Source of the DNA: an uncultured Bacteroides sp.
GTDB taxonomy: Bacteria; Bacteroidota; Bacteroidia; Bacteroidales; Bacteroidaceae
Length of the DNA: 64,000 bases
Assembly: GCF_937912035.1 (NCBI RefSeq)
Contig: NZ_CALDPF010000055.1
Location: 13,081 to 77,080 of the forward strand
Direction: 5' to 3'
A program made the translations under genes and the position numbers. Positions 17,025 through 25,637 of this stretch are shown here, piece after piece; within the stretch, counting starts at the first letter, position 1, and each line of letters opens with the position of its first letter. The notes beneath the pieces are model-generated. The model ran no database searches. It saw nothing but the letters and a program-made list of their open reading frames with translations, and was not told the origin of the DNA.

Positions 17025-18503
17025 ATGGAAAATAAACTCTTAATCTACAATACACTGAGCCGTACGAAAGAGCTTTTCAAACCGGCTCACGCACCTCATG
17101 TGGGTATGTATGTGTGCGGACCTACCGTGTATGGCGATGCTCATTTGGGACATGCACGTCCGGCAATCACTTTCGATATTCTTTTCCGTTATCTTACTCA
17201 TCTGGGATATAAGGTACGTTATGTGCGAAATATCACAGACGTAGGTCATCTTGAACATGATGCCGACGACGGTGAGGACAAGATTGCAAAGAAAGCACGT
17301 CTTGAACAGCTTGAGCCGATGGAAGTAGTGCAGTATTATCTGAACCGTTACCATAAGGCTATGGAAGCACTCAATGTTCTTCCTCCAAGCATAGAACCTC
17401 ATGCTTCGGGACATATTATCGAACAGATACAGCTGGTAGAAGAAATCCTGAAGAACGGATATGCTTACGAGAGTCAGGGATCTGTATACTTTGATGTAGC
17501 CAAATATAACAAAGACCATCATTACGGAAAATTGTCAGGAAGAAATCTTGATGATGTAATCAATACTACACGTGAGCTTGACGGCCAGCAGGAAAAGCAT
17601 AATCCTGCCGATTTTGCCCTTTGGAAGTGTGCACAGCCTGAACATATCATGCGTTGGCCTTCACCATGGAGTGACGGTTTCCCGGGATGGCACTGTGAAT
17701 GTACTGCCATGGGTAAGAAGTATCTTGGTGAGACATTTGATATCCACGGTGGAGGTATGGACCTTGTATTCCCTCACCATGAATGTGAGATAGCACAGAG
17801 TGTGGCTTCGCAGGGACATGATATGGTACGTTATTGGATGCACAATAATATGATTACAATAAACGGCCAGAAGATGGGTAAGTCTTTGGGTAATTTCATT
17901 ACTCTTGATGAATTTTTCACAGGTAGCAATAAGTTACTGGCACAGGCATACTCGCCAATGACAATCCGCTTCTTTATCCTTCAGGCACATTACCGTAGTA
18001 CTGTTGACTTCAGCAATGAAGCTCTTCAGGCTGCTGAAAAAGGTCTCGAACGTTTAATGGAAGGTGTAAAGAACCTTGAACGTATTACTCCTTCTAAGAC
18101 CACAAGTGGTATTGAACCGGCCGGACTTCGTGAGAAATGTTATGATGCAATGAACGATGACCTTAATACTCCTATCGTTATATCACATCTTTTCGATGCT
18201 ACACGTATGATAAATACTGTAATCGATAAGAAGGCTACTATCAGTGAGGCTGATCTTGAAGAGTTGAAACAGGTATTCAATATGTTTGTATTCGATATTC
18301 TTGGTCTTAAAGCAGATGCTGAGAATAATGCTGCACGCGAGGAAGCATACGGAAAGGTAGTTGATATGCTTTTGGAGCAGCGTATGGTGGCTAAGGCTAA
18401 TAAGGATTGGGCTACAAGCGATAAGATACGTGACAATCTTGCTGCTTTGGGATTCGAGGTTAAAGATACCAAGGATGGATTTACTTGGAAACTGAATAAG
18501 TAA
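17025..18503 (+). CDS. cysS: Cysteinyl-tRNA synthetase
   Basis: The 492-residue cytoplasmic class I aminoacyl-tRNA synthetase charges tRNA-Cys with cysteine. Visible signatures are MYVCGPTVYGDAHLGHARP, with the HIGH-type motif HLGH and the zinc-binding cysteine; GWHCECTAM and PHHECEIAQS, which supply the other zinc ligands; and the KMSKS-type motif KMGKS. The C-terminal DALR-like and short end domain are complete. The ATG at 17025 begins MENKLLIYNTLSR, the normal N-terminus. A stem-loop follows the gene. Confidence 0.97.
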   Translation: MENKLLIYNTLSRTKELFKPAHAPHVGMYVCGPTVYGDAHLGHARPAITFDILFRYLTHLGYKVRYVRNITDVGHLEHDADDGEDKIAKKARLEQLEPMEVVQYYLNRYHKAMEALNVLPPSIEPHASGHIIEQIQLVEEILKNGYAYESQGSVYFDVAKYNKDHHYGKLSGRNLDDVINTTRELDGQQEKHNPADFALWKCAQPEHIMRWPSPWSDGFPGWHCECTAMGKKYLGETFDIHGGGMDLVFPHHECEIAQSVASQGHDMVRYWMHNNMITINGQKMGKSLGNFITLDEFFTGSNKLLAQAYSPMTIRFFILQAHYRSTVDFSNEALQAAEKGLERLMEGVKNLERITPSKTTSGIEPAGLREKCYDAMNDDLNTPIVISHLFDATRMINTVIDKKATISEADLEELKQVFNMFVFDILGLKADAENNAAREEAYGKVVDMLLEQRMVAKANKDWATSDKIRDNLAALGFEVKDTKDGFTWKLNK

Positions 18504-18525
18504 TTAAAAACAGTATACTTATTAG

Positions 18526-18589
18526 AACGTCTGCTGAATATAGTTTAAATACTATTTAAATGGTGTTTAAACATTATTGGGCAGACGTT
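18526..18589 (+). terminator. Stem-loop after cysS
   Basis: AACGTCTGC (18526-18534) pairs with GCAGACGTT (18581-18589). The enclosed sequence can fold further (GTTTAAAT/ATTTAAAT, GTTTAAAC). The T run afterwards is poor, so termination efficiency is uncertain. Confidence 0.5.
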
Positions 18590-18661
18590 TGTTATATATT
18601 CGATGATTTAAGACTGAATAGTGTTTGTTATATCAGAAAATATAAAATATTAAGAAAAAAC

Positions 18662-18691
18662 TTGTTTTTTAATATTAAACTATTATTTTTG
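18662..18691 (+). promoter_or_regulatory. Promoter of the outer-membrane barrel gene
   Basis: TTG (18662-18664), a 19-base spacer and TATTTTTG (18684-18691) fit the Bacteroides consensus. The ATG at 18721 follows after about 25 nt of leader. Confidence 0.6.
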
Positions 18692-18720
18692 CCATTGTAA
18701 ATCAAAAAAATAGAACAATC

Positions 18721-19299
18721 ATGAAAAAGATTTTTTCAACTCTAGTTATTATGGTGTGCTTGTTATTGGCTGTTCCTGCACAGGCACAGGTAAAATTTGG
18801 TATTAAAGGTGGTCTTGACATGTCTAAGGTAACAACTGAAATAGGAGACAACGCTACAGGTTTCTTTGTTGGTCCTATGATGGAAGCTACACTTCCTATT
18901 GTTGGTCTTGGTGTGGATGTTGCAGCTCTTTATTCTCAGTCTGGTGTAAAGCTTGAAGGAAATGATGCTGACAAACTGAAATCTATTGAAGTTCCTGTAA
19001 ATTTAAAATGGACACTAGGTTTAGGTAGTACGTTGGGAGTTTTTGCGGCTGTCGGTCCTCAGTTCGGATTTAATTTGGACAATGGTGTGGATGCTGTACT
19101 TAAAAGTAAGAAATGTGCTGTTAGCGTAAATGTTGGAGTTGGATTAAAACTTTTGAGACATCTTCAGTTAGGAGTTAACTATAACATAGGTGCAAGCAAG
19201 ATGACTTCCAAATATTTTGAGAATTTGGAAGAAGTAATAGAAACTGAACCAAATTTCCGTAAAAATTCATGGCAGGTTTCTTTGGCATATATGTTCTGA
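18721..19299 (+). CDS. Small outer-membrane beta-barrel protein (porin family, PorT-like)
   Basis: A 192-residue protein with a clear signal peptide (VPAQAQ|V, about residue 22). The KFGIKGGLDMSKV opening and alternating strands with glycine turns (FGFNLDN, VNVGVGLKLLRHLQLGVNYNIGASKM), ending in an aromatic residue (LAYMF), are typical of outer membrane beta-barrel proteins of about 8 strands in Bacteroidetes. The ligand or function cannot be told. It is a single-gene unit with its own promoter and a strong terminator. Confidence 0.82.
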   Translation: MKKIFSTLVIMVCLLLAVPAQAQVKFGIKGGLDMSKVTTEIGDNATGFFVGPMMEATLPIVGLGVDVAALYSQSGVKLEGNDADKLKSIEVPVNLKWTLGLGSTLGVFAAVGPQFGFNLDNGVDAVLKSKKCAVSVNVGVGLKLLRHLQLGVNYNIGASKMTSKYFENLEEVIETEPNFRKNSWQVSLAYMF

Positions 19300-19325
19300 T
19301 ATAAATAATAAGATATAAACTTAGT

Positions 19326-19367
19326 CCCACAGGCTTCAATGTGAAAGAAGTTTGTGGGTTTTTTTTG
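19326..19367 (+). terminator. Rho-independent terminator
   Basis: CCCACAGGCTTC (19326-19337) pairs with GAAGTTTGTGGG (about 19347-19358), including two G.U pairs, followed by eight or more T. A textbook terminator for the barrel gene. Confidence 0.88.
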
Positions 19368-19548
19368 TTCTAATTTGTAACTGAAAGATGTTATTATAGT
19401 TAAGACCTTGAACTTTTTCGTACATTTTTGTTATTGACTTAAATCAATAAAAGCCATTCTTTGAATATTATAATGAACAAATACATGTTTAATATTGTCT
19501 TTTAATCTGTGGAACATTAGATAATTAATAATTTGATAGGTATAGTTT

Positions 19549-19710
19549 ATGAAACAAGAATTGAAAAAAGTTGAGGTAAAAGAATTGTATGTCGCACCTG
19601 TTTCCGAATGTATTGAAATAATGTCCGAAGGAATTCTTTGCGCAAGTTCGGTAGATTCAAATACGGGAGCTTTCGGATCTGAGGGAGATATATTTTGGGG
19701 TGAATGGTAA
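19549..19710 (+). CDS. Small 53-residue protein upstream of an orphan fimbrillin
   Basis: A short complete reading frame: it begins MKQELKKVEVKELYVAPVS, has a Cys at residues 21 and 32 and a Cys-Ala-Ser-Ser turn in the middle, and ends GDIFWGEW. No signal peptide. The layout, a basic start, then Y-x-x-P, then a hydrophobic segment and an (A/C)AS motif with a Gly/Asp/Trp-rich tail, resembles a class of small Bacteroidales proteins that I recall seeing without a known function. It stops 13 bases before the fimbrillin gene at 19724, so the two are probably co-transcribed. It could be an accessory of the fimbrillin or an independent peptide. The Gly-rich tail also leaves a modified-peptide precursor as a possibility, without enzymes nearby to support it. 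Confidence 0.6.
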   Translation: MKQELKKVEVKELYVAPVSECIEIMSEGILCASSVDSNTGAFGSEGDIFWGEW

Positions 19711-19723
19711 TAATTGATCTGTT

Positions 19724-20761
19724 ATGAATAAAGTAAGCAGATTTTTTCTTTTAACGGCATTACTCTTCGGCCTTTCTTCTTGCGAAAAAACTAGTGTTTC
19801 AGATAATGATACGATAGATAATTCTTCGGGAAGCGACAATGGAGAAGGAAATACTGAAGATATTGCCAATTTTAAGATATCAATGAGTGTTACAGAAGCT
19901 TCTAAATATAGTAGGGCTTCTATTGATGAAAACTTACCGGCAAACGGAGGGCAACTTCAGGTGAGATGGGATAGTGGGGATAAGGTCCGCATGATGATTG
20001 GAAGTACGGCCAATGATGTAACAGCGTGCGATTTCACCCTTGTAGGAGGTCCTTCGGTAGGTTCCGGAAATTTTGAGTATGTAGGCAATAAGGTCGAGAC
20101 AAGTTATTATTACGGAATATATCCACCTATGGAAATAGGAATAAATGGAGGGGTACGATTGAATGTGCCGATAGATGGTAGAATAAGTCAGTCTGCGGCA
20201 GATGATTCACGTCATTTGGGGCAGTTCAGACCAATGTATGCGCCTCCGGTGCAGAATGAGGAAGGTGGTAATGTATTGAGAGGGGTTGTATTCAAGCATC
20301 TTACATCACTTATCATCTTTAAGGTGACAAATACTACCGGTGAGGCATTCAATCTTAATTCAATACAAATGTCAACGGCAGATGGAAATCCTATATTTTA
20401 TTCGTCTGCATATTTCAATCCTCAGAATCAGACTGAGGCGGTAATGGAAGACAATCCATCTGTATCGGTAGCTTTGACCTTTGATGAGAATGGAATGCAG
20501 ATCGCGTCTCAAGAGATGAAGAAAGCATATCTTCCAGTACTTCCTACAGGTGATTTTTCCACATTGCAATTAAGAGTAAAAGCAGTAACAGACAAGGGTG
20601 AGTTTGTTACGGACATTCCTATGGCTGCAAGCCAAACTATAAAAAGATTTCAAGCTGGTAGTTACTGTATTTTTAATCTGAAAAAAACAGATACAGGTAT
20701 TACTGTAGAAATGGAAATATTGGGGTGGGAAGACGGTGAAACCGTAGATGTACCGGTATAA
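19724..20761 (+). CDS. Orphan fimbrillin family lipoprotein
   Basis: A 345-residue lipoprotein (lipobox GLSSC, C20) with a Ser/Asp/Asn-rich linker and a Tyr-Ser-Arg-Ala-Ser site (R64) like the pilins of the cluster at 4459-14903. The QLQVRWDSGDKVRM and FKHLTSLIIFKVTN segments are typical of fimbrillin-family proteins, and the end (ILGWEDGETVDVPV) is the W-containing terminal strand. It sits alone with the small peptide gene and has no anchor or usher-like partner, so it may be a minor pilin of another pilus or a stand-alone surface protein. Confidence 0.75.
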   Translation: MNKVSRFFLLTALLFGLSSCEKTSVSDNDTIDNSSGSDNGEGNTEDIANFKISMSVTEASKYSRASIDENLPANGGQLQVRWDSGDKVRMMIGSTANDVTACDFTLVGGPSVGSGNFEYVGNKVETSYYYGIYPPMEIGINGGVRLNVPIDGRISQSAADDSRHLGQFRPMYAPPVQNEEGGNVLRGVVFKHLTSLIIFKVTNTTGEAFNLNSIQMSTADGNPIFYSSAYFNPQNQTEAVMEDNPSVSVALTFDENGMQIASQEMKKAYLPVLPTGDFSTLQLRVKAVTDKGEFVTDIPMAASQTIKRFQAGSYCIFNLKKTDTGITVEMEILGWEDGETVDVPV

Positions 20762-20803
20762 TTAAAAATTTATGAACAACCTGTTGATGTTCTGAAATAG
20801 TCA

Positions 20804-20839
20804 ATTTGCAGTTCGGCATTTAGTGGCTGAACTGCAAAT
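20804..20839. terminator. Bidirectional stem-loop between converging genes
   Basis: ATTTGCAGTTC (20804-20814) pairs perfectly with GAACTGCAAAT (20829-20839) over a 14-base loop, between the stops of the fimbrillin and the phosphatase gene. No long T run on either side. Confidence 0.65.
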
Positions 20840-20847
20840 GTTAAATG

Positions 20848-21321
20848 TTATTTTACTATATTCTTTTTAATTTCAATAAGAAGTCCTTGACAGGCATCTT
20901 CCAGTATATCCAGAACATTCTCGAATCCTTGTGCTCCACCATAATATGGATCTGGAACGTAATCAACTACTTTCGTAAGGCAATAGTCTGTCATGCGTCC
21001 AATTTTCTTTTCCGATTCAATATCAGGAGCCATATCACGAAGATTAGCAATATTGCGATCGTCCATTCCCAAAATGATATCGAAATTGTAGAAATCGTCG
21101 GTACATACAGGTCGGGACAGATGAGTAAGTCTGTAACCTCTACGTGCGGCATGCATACGCATACGTTCGTCGGGTAACTCACCTCGATGATAAGAACTTG
21201 TTCCGGCAGAATCTACTTCTACCTCATTGTCGAGGCCTTCTTTTCTTAAAAGGGTACGCATAACCTCATCTGCAGTAGCAGAACGGCATATATTGCCAAG
21301 ACATACGAATAGTATCTTCAT
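20848..21321 (-). CDS. Low-molecular-weight protein-tyrosine phosphatase
   Basis: A 157-residue cytoplasmic enzyme. The N-terminus MKILFVCLGNICRSA carries the P-loop C7-(X)5-R13-S14 that binds the phosphate, and VPDPYYGG holds the general-acid aspartate. Such enzymes remove phosphate from tyrosine of target proteins, often of capsule-related BY-kinases. No kinase is seen here, so the substrate is open. The start overlaps the stop of the PHP gene by four bases (ATGA type), indicating translational coupling in the priA-PHP-phosphatase operon. Confidence 0.92.
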   Translation of the reverse strand: MKILFVCLGNICRSATADEVMRTLLRKEGLDNEVEVDSAGTSSYHRGELPDERMRMHAARRGYRLTHLSRPVCTDDFYNFDIILGMDDRNIANLRDMAPDIESEKKIGRMTDYCLTKVVDYVPDPYYGGAQGFENVLDILEDACQGLLIEIKKNIVK

Positions 21322-22028
21322 TTTCCTATATACTTTTTAAATCGTTCTACATCGGTATTAATGATCAGCTTTTCAGGAAACTCAGTCTCTGTCAGTAGCT
21401 GCATAGCATAACCATATTCGGCTATATCGAAAGATATGTGTGCATCACTTCCAAGAATGACCGGTACTTCATATTTTTTACACAACCGTAGAATTTCAAT
21501 ATTGTTATTTCTTGCTTCCGGTTTGTTACGACATGGTTTTAGTGAGCTGTTGTTTATCTCCAGAAGGGTGTGATATTTTTTTGATGCCAGTACGATTGGT
21601 TCGAAATCAAGGCTTGCGGTTCCGTCTCCTGGATGACTGATGATATTAATGTATGGATTTGCAATCACATTTACCATACCATGAGTGTTTTGTTCTTTGG
21701 TTCCGTGCGTATAACATAATGAGTGTATTCCTGCTATACGTATATCAAGCATACGGAGATAGAACTCGTCCATGTCGATATTACCGTTGAAATCGGTTAT
21801 ATTTATTTCTGCTCCTAGGAACAGTTCTATACCATACATTCGTCTTGGTACGACATGAAGATTACGGAAGTAAATGGGGTCACATGTACCAGGAATACCG
21901 GATGAGTGTTCTGTTATTCCCAGTAACTTCAGCCCTTTCGCTGATGCAGCCTGAGCCATCTCCTGCAATGTACTGAAGGCATGTCCACTTGCTATGGTAT
22001 GTGTATGTACGTCTAATTCTATATTCAT
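21318..22028 (-). CDS. PHP-domain phosphatase (YcdX family)
   Basis: A 236-residue protein of the polymerase-and-histidinol-phosphatase fold. Metal-binding motifs are visible in order: DVHTHT near the N-terminus, GITEHSSG, GAEINI, the IHSL histidine, ISHPGDG and GSDAH near the end. These ligands form the trinuclear zinc site of E. coli YcdX-type phosphatases. It probably hydrolyses a phosphomonoester in the cytoplasm; the physiological substrate is not known. It lies 50 bases after priA and overlaps the tyrosine phosphatase gene by four bases. Confidence 0.88.
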   Translation of the reverse strand: MNIELDVHTHTIASGHAFSTLQEMAQAASAKGLKLLGITEHSSGIPGTCDPIYFRNLHVVPRRMYGIELFLGAEINITDFNGNIDMDEFYLRMLDIRIAGIHSLCYTHGTKEQNTHGMVNVIANPYINIISHPGDGTASLDFEPIVLASKKYHTLLEINNSSLKPCRNKPEARNNNIEILRLCKKYEVPVILGSDAHISFDIAEYGYAMQLLTETEFPEKLIINTDVERFKKYIGK

Positions 22029-22078
22029 ATTTTTAGTTGTTTTCGGTTATTTATTGTTATATAAGTACAGGTTTCCAA

Positions 22079-24541
22079 TTAATAAGGATCTACATCGTAA
22101 TAAACTGTCAATGACTTGAAACGTTCATCTTCCATTATTGCACGTTGAACCTGCTGGAGATAAGTGCGAATTTTCGACATTGATGCCTGCTGTTCAACTT
22201 TAATAACTATCTTCTTGATAAACAGTGTCTGAATTCTTCCCACAGGAGGACGGTCAGGACCTAAAATTCTGTCGCCAAGACCATTTCGCAGATAGGATGC
22301 CATACAGCTGGCTGCCTGTTCCAATACATCTTCCTTACGGTGCTTGAGATATACGTATATCAGTCTGTGGAACGGAGGGTAGTGGAACATGCTTCGTTCG
22401 GCACATTGTTCATCATAGAGCGCATTGTAATCATTGTTCACCACCTGATGTATAAGTGGAATGTCAGGTGATTTTGTTTGTAGCACTACCAGACCGCGCT
22501 TGTTTTTTCTTCCTGACCTGCCAGATACTTGGGCCATAAGCTGGAATGCTCTTTCGTACGAACGGAAGTCGGGATAGTTGAGCATGGAATCGGCATTCAG
22601 AATCCCAACTACACTAACACGGTCGAAATCTAATCCTTTGGAAACCATTTGAGTTCCAATAAGTATATCTGTCTTTCCTTCTTGAAAGTCGTTTATTATC
22701 CTCTCGTAAGCAGTACGTGTACGTGTGGTATCCATATCCATACGTGCAATTGTTGCATCGGGGAATATCTGTTTTATATCGTCCTCTACCTTTTCCGTTC
22801 CGAAGCCTCTGTTCACGAGTTCAACTCCTCCGCAAGCCGGACATGACTTGGGTACACTGTATGTATATCCGCAGTAATGACACGTCAGCTGATTCAGACC
22901 TTTATGATAGGTAAGACTCACATCGCAGTTCTTACATTTCGGTACCCATCCGCATGTACGACATTCTATCATCGGTGCAAATCCGCGACGGTTCTGAAAA
23001 AGTATAATCTGTTCCTTGTTCTCGAGTGCTTCTCTCATTTTCTGCAAAAGAAAAGGAGAAAAATGTCCGGACATGCGTCTTTTGCGTGCCAGTTCCTTTA
23101 TATCAACCACTTCTATCTCCGGCAGCTGTATCTGCTGGTATCTTTCCTTCATTTCTACCAGAGCATACTTTCCGTGAGTGGCATTATAATACGATTCCAG
23201 GCTTGGAGTTGCTGTACCAAGAAGCGTTTTAGCGCCATAGAGAGATGCAAGCATTATTGCCGCACTCCGGGCATGATAGCGCGGTGCAGGGTCCTGCTGC
23301 TTATACGATGTTTCGTGTTCCTCATCTACTATCACCAATCCCAGTCTGCGGTAAGGAAGAAAGACAGACGAGCGTACGCCGAGTATCACATCATAGTCAT
23401 TGTCTGTAAGCTGTTTCTGCCATATCTCCACACGTTCCGCATCAGGAAATTTAGAATGATATACCCCGAGACGTGAACCGAAAATTCTTTTCAACCTCTC
23501 AGTAATCTGTGTGGTAAGAGCTATTTCAGGAAGAAGATAAAGAACTTGCTTTCCAGCTTTGATTACTTCTTCTATTAAATGTATATAAACCTCAGTCTTT
23601 CCGCTGGCAGTAACTCCATGAAGAAGACAGATGTTTTTTTGATGGAATGATGACATTATTGAACGGAAAGCCTTTTGCTGAATCTCGTTAAGCGGATTCA
23701 ATGGAACTGTTTCTGTCTTTCCGGCATTAAGACGTCCTATCTCGTAGTTATAGGTTTCGAAAATATGTTTGTCAATAAGACCGTTCAGAATTGATGAAGT
23801 AGCACCAGAAGCTTCCAATAGAGTTTTCTTTGAAACTTCTGTCAGAAGTTTTCCTTCCTGCATCCAGCCGGATAACTCTATATATTTCATTAAAAGAGCA
23901 AGCTGTTTTGGAGCTCGCGCTAAAATATCAAACTGTTTCTGAAGAACGGACTCATCGCGCATGCTGTCCTGCAAGCGCACACGGACTTCTGTCTTTGGTT
24001 TATAGTTACGTTTCAGTTCTTCCTTTACACGGATAGCATCTTTCTCCATCAGCGATTTTATTGCCGGCAGTATATTTCTGATATTTCCGGCGCGCTCTAT
24101 TTGTGTTATACACTGTTCTGTGTCAACACTTAGAATATCAAGTATGCGCTGTTCTTTAGGTGAAAGAGGTTCATCTGTAACAAAATCAGGATTATATTCC
24201 ACCACAGTCTCACTTTCAAGCTTCAAACCGGAAGGAAGAGCGGCCTTATAGACATCGCCAAGCGTACACAGATAATATTCTGCCACCCATTTCCAAAAGG
24301 CCAACTGGCGCTCCAACATTATAGGTGTCTTGTCAAGTACCTCGGAGATATCTTTTGTCTCGTAATCCTCAGGTGCAGAATAATGTATTTTCACTACGAT
24401 GGCAGTATAATATTTCTTGACTCCGAAAGGAACTACTACACGACATCCAGTCTCTACCTGTTCCTCAAGCGACTCAGGCAAAGAGTATGTAAACGTATTT
24501 GCAATGGGAAGCGGCACTATGACATCGACGAACTTTTTCAT
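22079..24541 (-). CDS. priA: Primosomal protein N' (replication restart helicase)
   Basis: From the ATG at 24541 the protein has 820 residues (MKKFVDVIVPLPIANTFTY...). It is the 3'-5' helicase that recognises stalled forks and loads the replicative helicase. Visible features are the N-terminal 3'BD region, Walker A GVTASGKTE, the DEEH box in VIVDEEHETSYKQQ, GTATPSLES, and the zinc-binding insert with four CxxC-like pairs (CRTCGW, CKNCD, CHYCGY, CPACGG). Helicase motifs V-VI follow in GTQMVSKGLDFD and QVSGRSGR. An upstream in-frame ATG at 24556 would lie across the -7 box, which favours 24541. First gene of a three-gene leftward operon. Confidence 0.96.
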   Translation of the reverse strand: MKKFVDVIVPLPIANTFTYSLPESLEEQVETGCRVVVPFGVKKYYTAIVVKIHYSAPEDYETKDISEVLDKTPIMLERQLAFWKWVAEYYLCTLGDVYKAALPSGLKLESETVVEYNPDFVTDEPLSPKEQRILDILSVDTEQCITQIERAGNIRNILPAIKSLMEKDAIRVKEELKRNYKPKTEVRVRLQDSMRDESVLQKQFDILARAPKQLALLMKYIELSGWMQEGKLLTEVSKKTLLEASGATSSILNGLIDKHIFETYNYEIGRLNAGKTETVPLNPLNEIQQKAFRSIMSSFHQKNICLLHGVTASGKTEVYIHLIEEVIKAGKQVLYLLPEIALTTQITERLKRIFGSRLGVYHSKFPDAERVEIWQKQLTDNDYDVILGVRSSVFLPYRRLGLVIVDEEHETSYKQQDPAPRYHARSAAIMLASLYGAKTLLGTATPSLESYYNATHGKYALVEMKERYQQIQLPEIEVVDIKELARKRRMSGHFSPFLLQKMREALENKEQIILFQNRRGFAPMIECRTCGWVPKCKNCDVSLTYHKGLNQLTCHYCGYTYSVPKSCPACGGVELVNRGFGTEKVEDDIKQIFPDATIARMDMDTTRTRTAYERIINDFQEGKTDILIGTQMVSKGLDFDRVSVVGILNADSMLNYPDFRSYERAFQLMAQVSGRSGRKNKRGLVVLQTKSPDIPLIHQVVNNDYNALYDEQCAERSMFHYPPFHRLIYVYLKHRKEDVLEQAASCMASYLRNGLGDRILGPDRPPVGRIQTLFIKKIVIKVEQQASMSKIRTYLQQVQRAIMEDERFKSLTVYYDVDPY

Positions 24542-24545
24542 ACTG

Positions 24546-24553
24546 CAAAGGTA
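24546..24553 (-). promoter_or_regulatory. -7 box of priA (near-leaderless)
   Basis: On the minus strand TACCTTTG matches the consensus and ends only five bases before the priA ATG at 24541, so the transcript would begin at or within a few bases of the start codon. The -33 is not obvious. Confidence 0.6.
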
Positions 24554-24596
24554 CAAAAAAGGATATGCCGTTGTCTATAATATTCCCAAACTTTTA

Positions 24597-24604
24597 TAGC
24601 TTTG
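24597..24604 (+). promoter_or_regulatory. -7 box of the oxidoreductase operon
   Basis: TAGCTTTG matches TAnnTTTG, 22 bases before the ATG at 24626. A TTG at 24571-24573 is a possible -33 at slightly long spacing. Divergent from priA. Confidence 0.55.
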
Positions 24605-24625
24605 TAAAAACTAAATTTATAAATA

Positions 24626-25603
24626 ATGAAAAAATATAAGATAGGTATTATTGGTTGTGGACATATAGCCGAGAAAATGGCTGCCACTATCAACGCAATG
24701 CAAGAAGTGGAAAGTTATGCAGTGGCCTCAAGAAGTATTGAAAAAGCTTCGGATTTTGCATCGAAGTGGAATTTCAACAAGGCTTATGGAAGTTATGAAG
24801 AACTTGTTGCCGACAGTGAGGTCGATCTTGTTTATATAGCTACACCTCATTCACATCATTATGAACATGCGCGCTTGTGCATAATGAATGACAAGCCTGT
24901 ACTCTGCGAGAAATCATTTACTGCTAATGCGCGTCAGGCAGAAGAACTTATCCAGTTGGCAGAAGAAAAGAATGTTTTCATAACAGAGGCTATATGGACA
25001 CGTTATATGCCCCTGTCTGTTAAAATGAGAGAGCTGCTAGATGAAGGAGTAATAGGAAAACCTTATACTCTGTCAGCAAATCTTGGATATGTGATTGCTG
25101 GTAAAGAAAGAATAGCCAGGCCGGAACTTGCTGGAGGGGCACTTCTTGACATAGGAGTCTATACTTTGAATTTTGCTGCTATGGCGTTTGGAAGTGATAT
25201 CAAGGAAGTACATTCTGCCTGTCAATTGACAGATACTGGAGTTGACGGGCAGGAGAACATCACTCTGTTCTATAAAGATGGTAAAATGGCCTCATTACAA
25301 TCATCTGTTTATGCCAAGACAGATCGAATGGGAGTCATCTCGGGAGATAAAGGATTCATGGTTATAGAAAATATCAATAATCCTGAATGTATAAAAATTT
25401 TCGGTTCGGACTATAAGTTAAAAACCGAATACAAGGCACCGGAACAGATTACAGGTTTCGAATATCAAGTAAGAGCTTCCATTGAGGCTATTGAAAAAGG
25501 GTGGAAAGAATCGCCTTATATGCCACATAAGGAAACTATAAGAATAATGTATCTTATGGATTCTCTGCGAAAAGAATGGGGAGTGAGATATCCATGGGAT
25601 TAA
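24626..25603 (+). CDS. Gfo/Idh/MocA family NAD(P)-dependent oxidoreductase
   Basis: A 325-residue cytoplasmic dehydrogenase. The N-terminal Rossmann motif GIIGCGHIAEKMA binds NAD(P). IATPHSHHYEHA and CEKSFTANARQAEEL are the family landmarks, followed by EAIWTRYMP and the ALLDIGVYTLNFA segment, which contains the typical active-site Asp of the C-terminal alpha/beta domain. These spacings resemble the trans-dihydrodiol dehydrogenase-like branch, which oxidises sugars or sugar-like substrates. The actual substrate is not predictable. It is followed after 34 bases by a beta-helix lipoprotein gene and probably shares its transcript. Confidence 0.88.
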   Translation: MKKYKIGIIGCGHIAEKMAATINAMQEVESYAVASRSIEKASDFASKWNFNKAYGSYEELVADSEVDLVYIATPHSHHYEHARLCIMNDKPVLCEKSFTANARQAEELIQLAEEKNVFITEAIWTRYMPLSVKMRELLDEGVIGKPYTLSANLGYVIAGKERIARPELAGGALLDIGVYTLNFAAMAFGSDIKEVHSACQLTDTGVDGQENITLFYKDGKMASLQSSVYAKTDRMGVISGDKGFMVIENINNPECIKIFGSDYKLKTEYKAPEQITGFEYQVRASIEAIEKGWKESPYMPHKETIRIMYLMDSLRKEWGVRYPWD

Positions 25604-25637
25604 TGGAATTTTACTTTATTACCTTAATTGTATTGTT

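Noticed and set aside
22877..23476. 199-codon plus-strand frame within priA
   Set aside because: Antisense to the helicase domain, Cys/Phe/Tyr-rich composition, no promoter or start signal.
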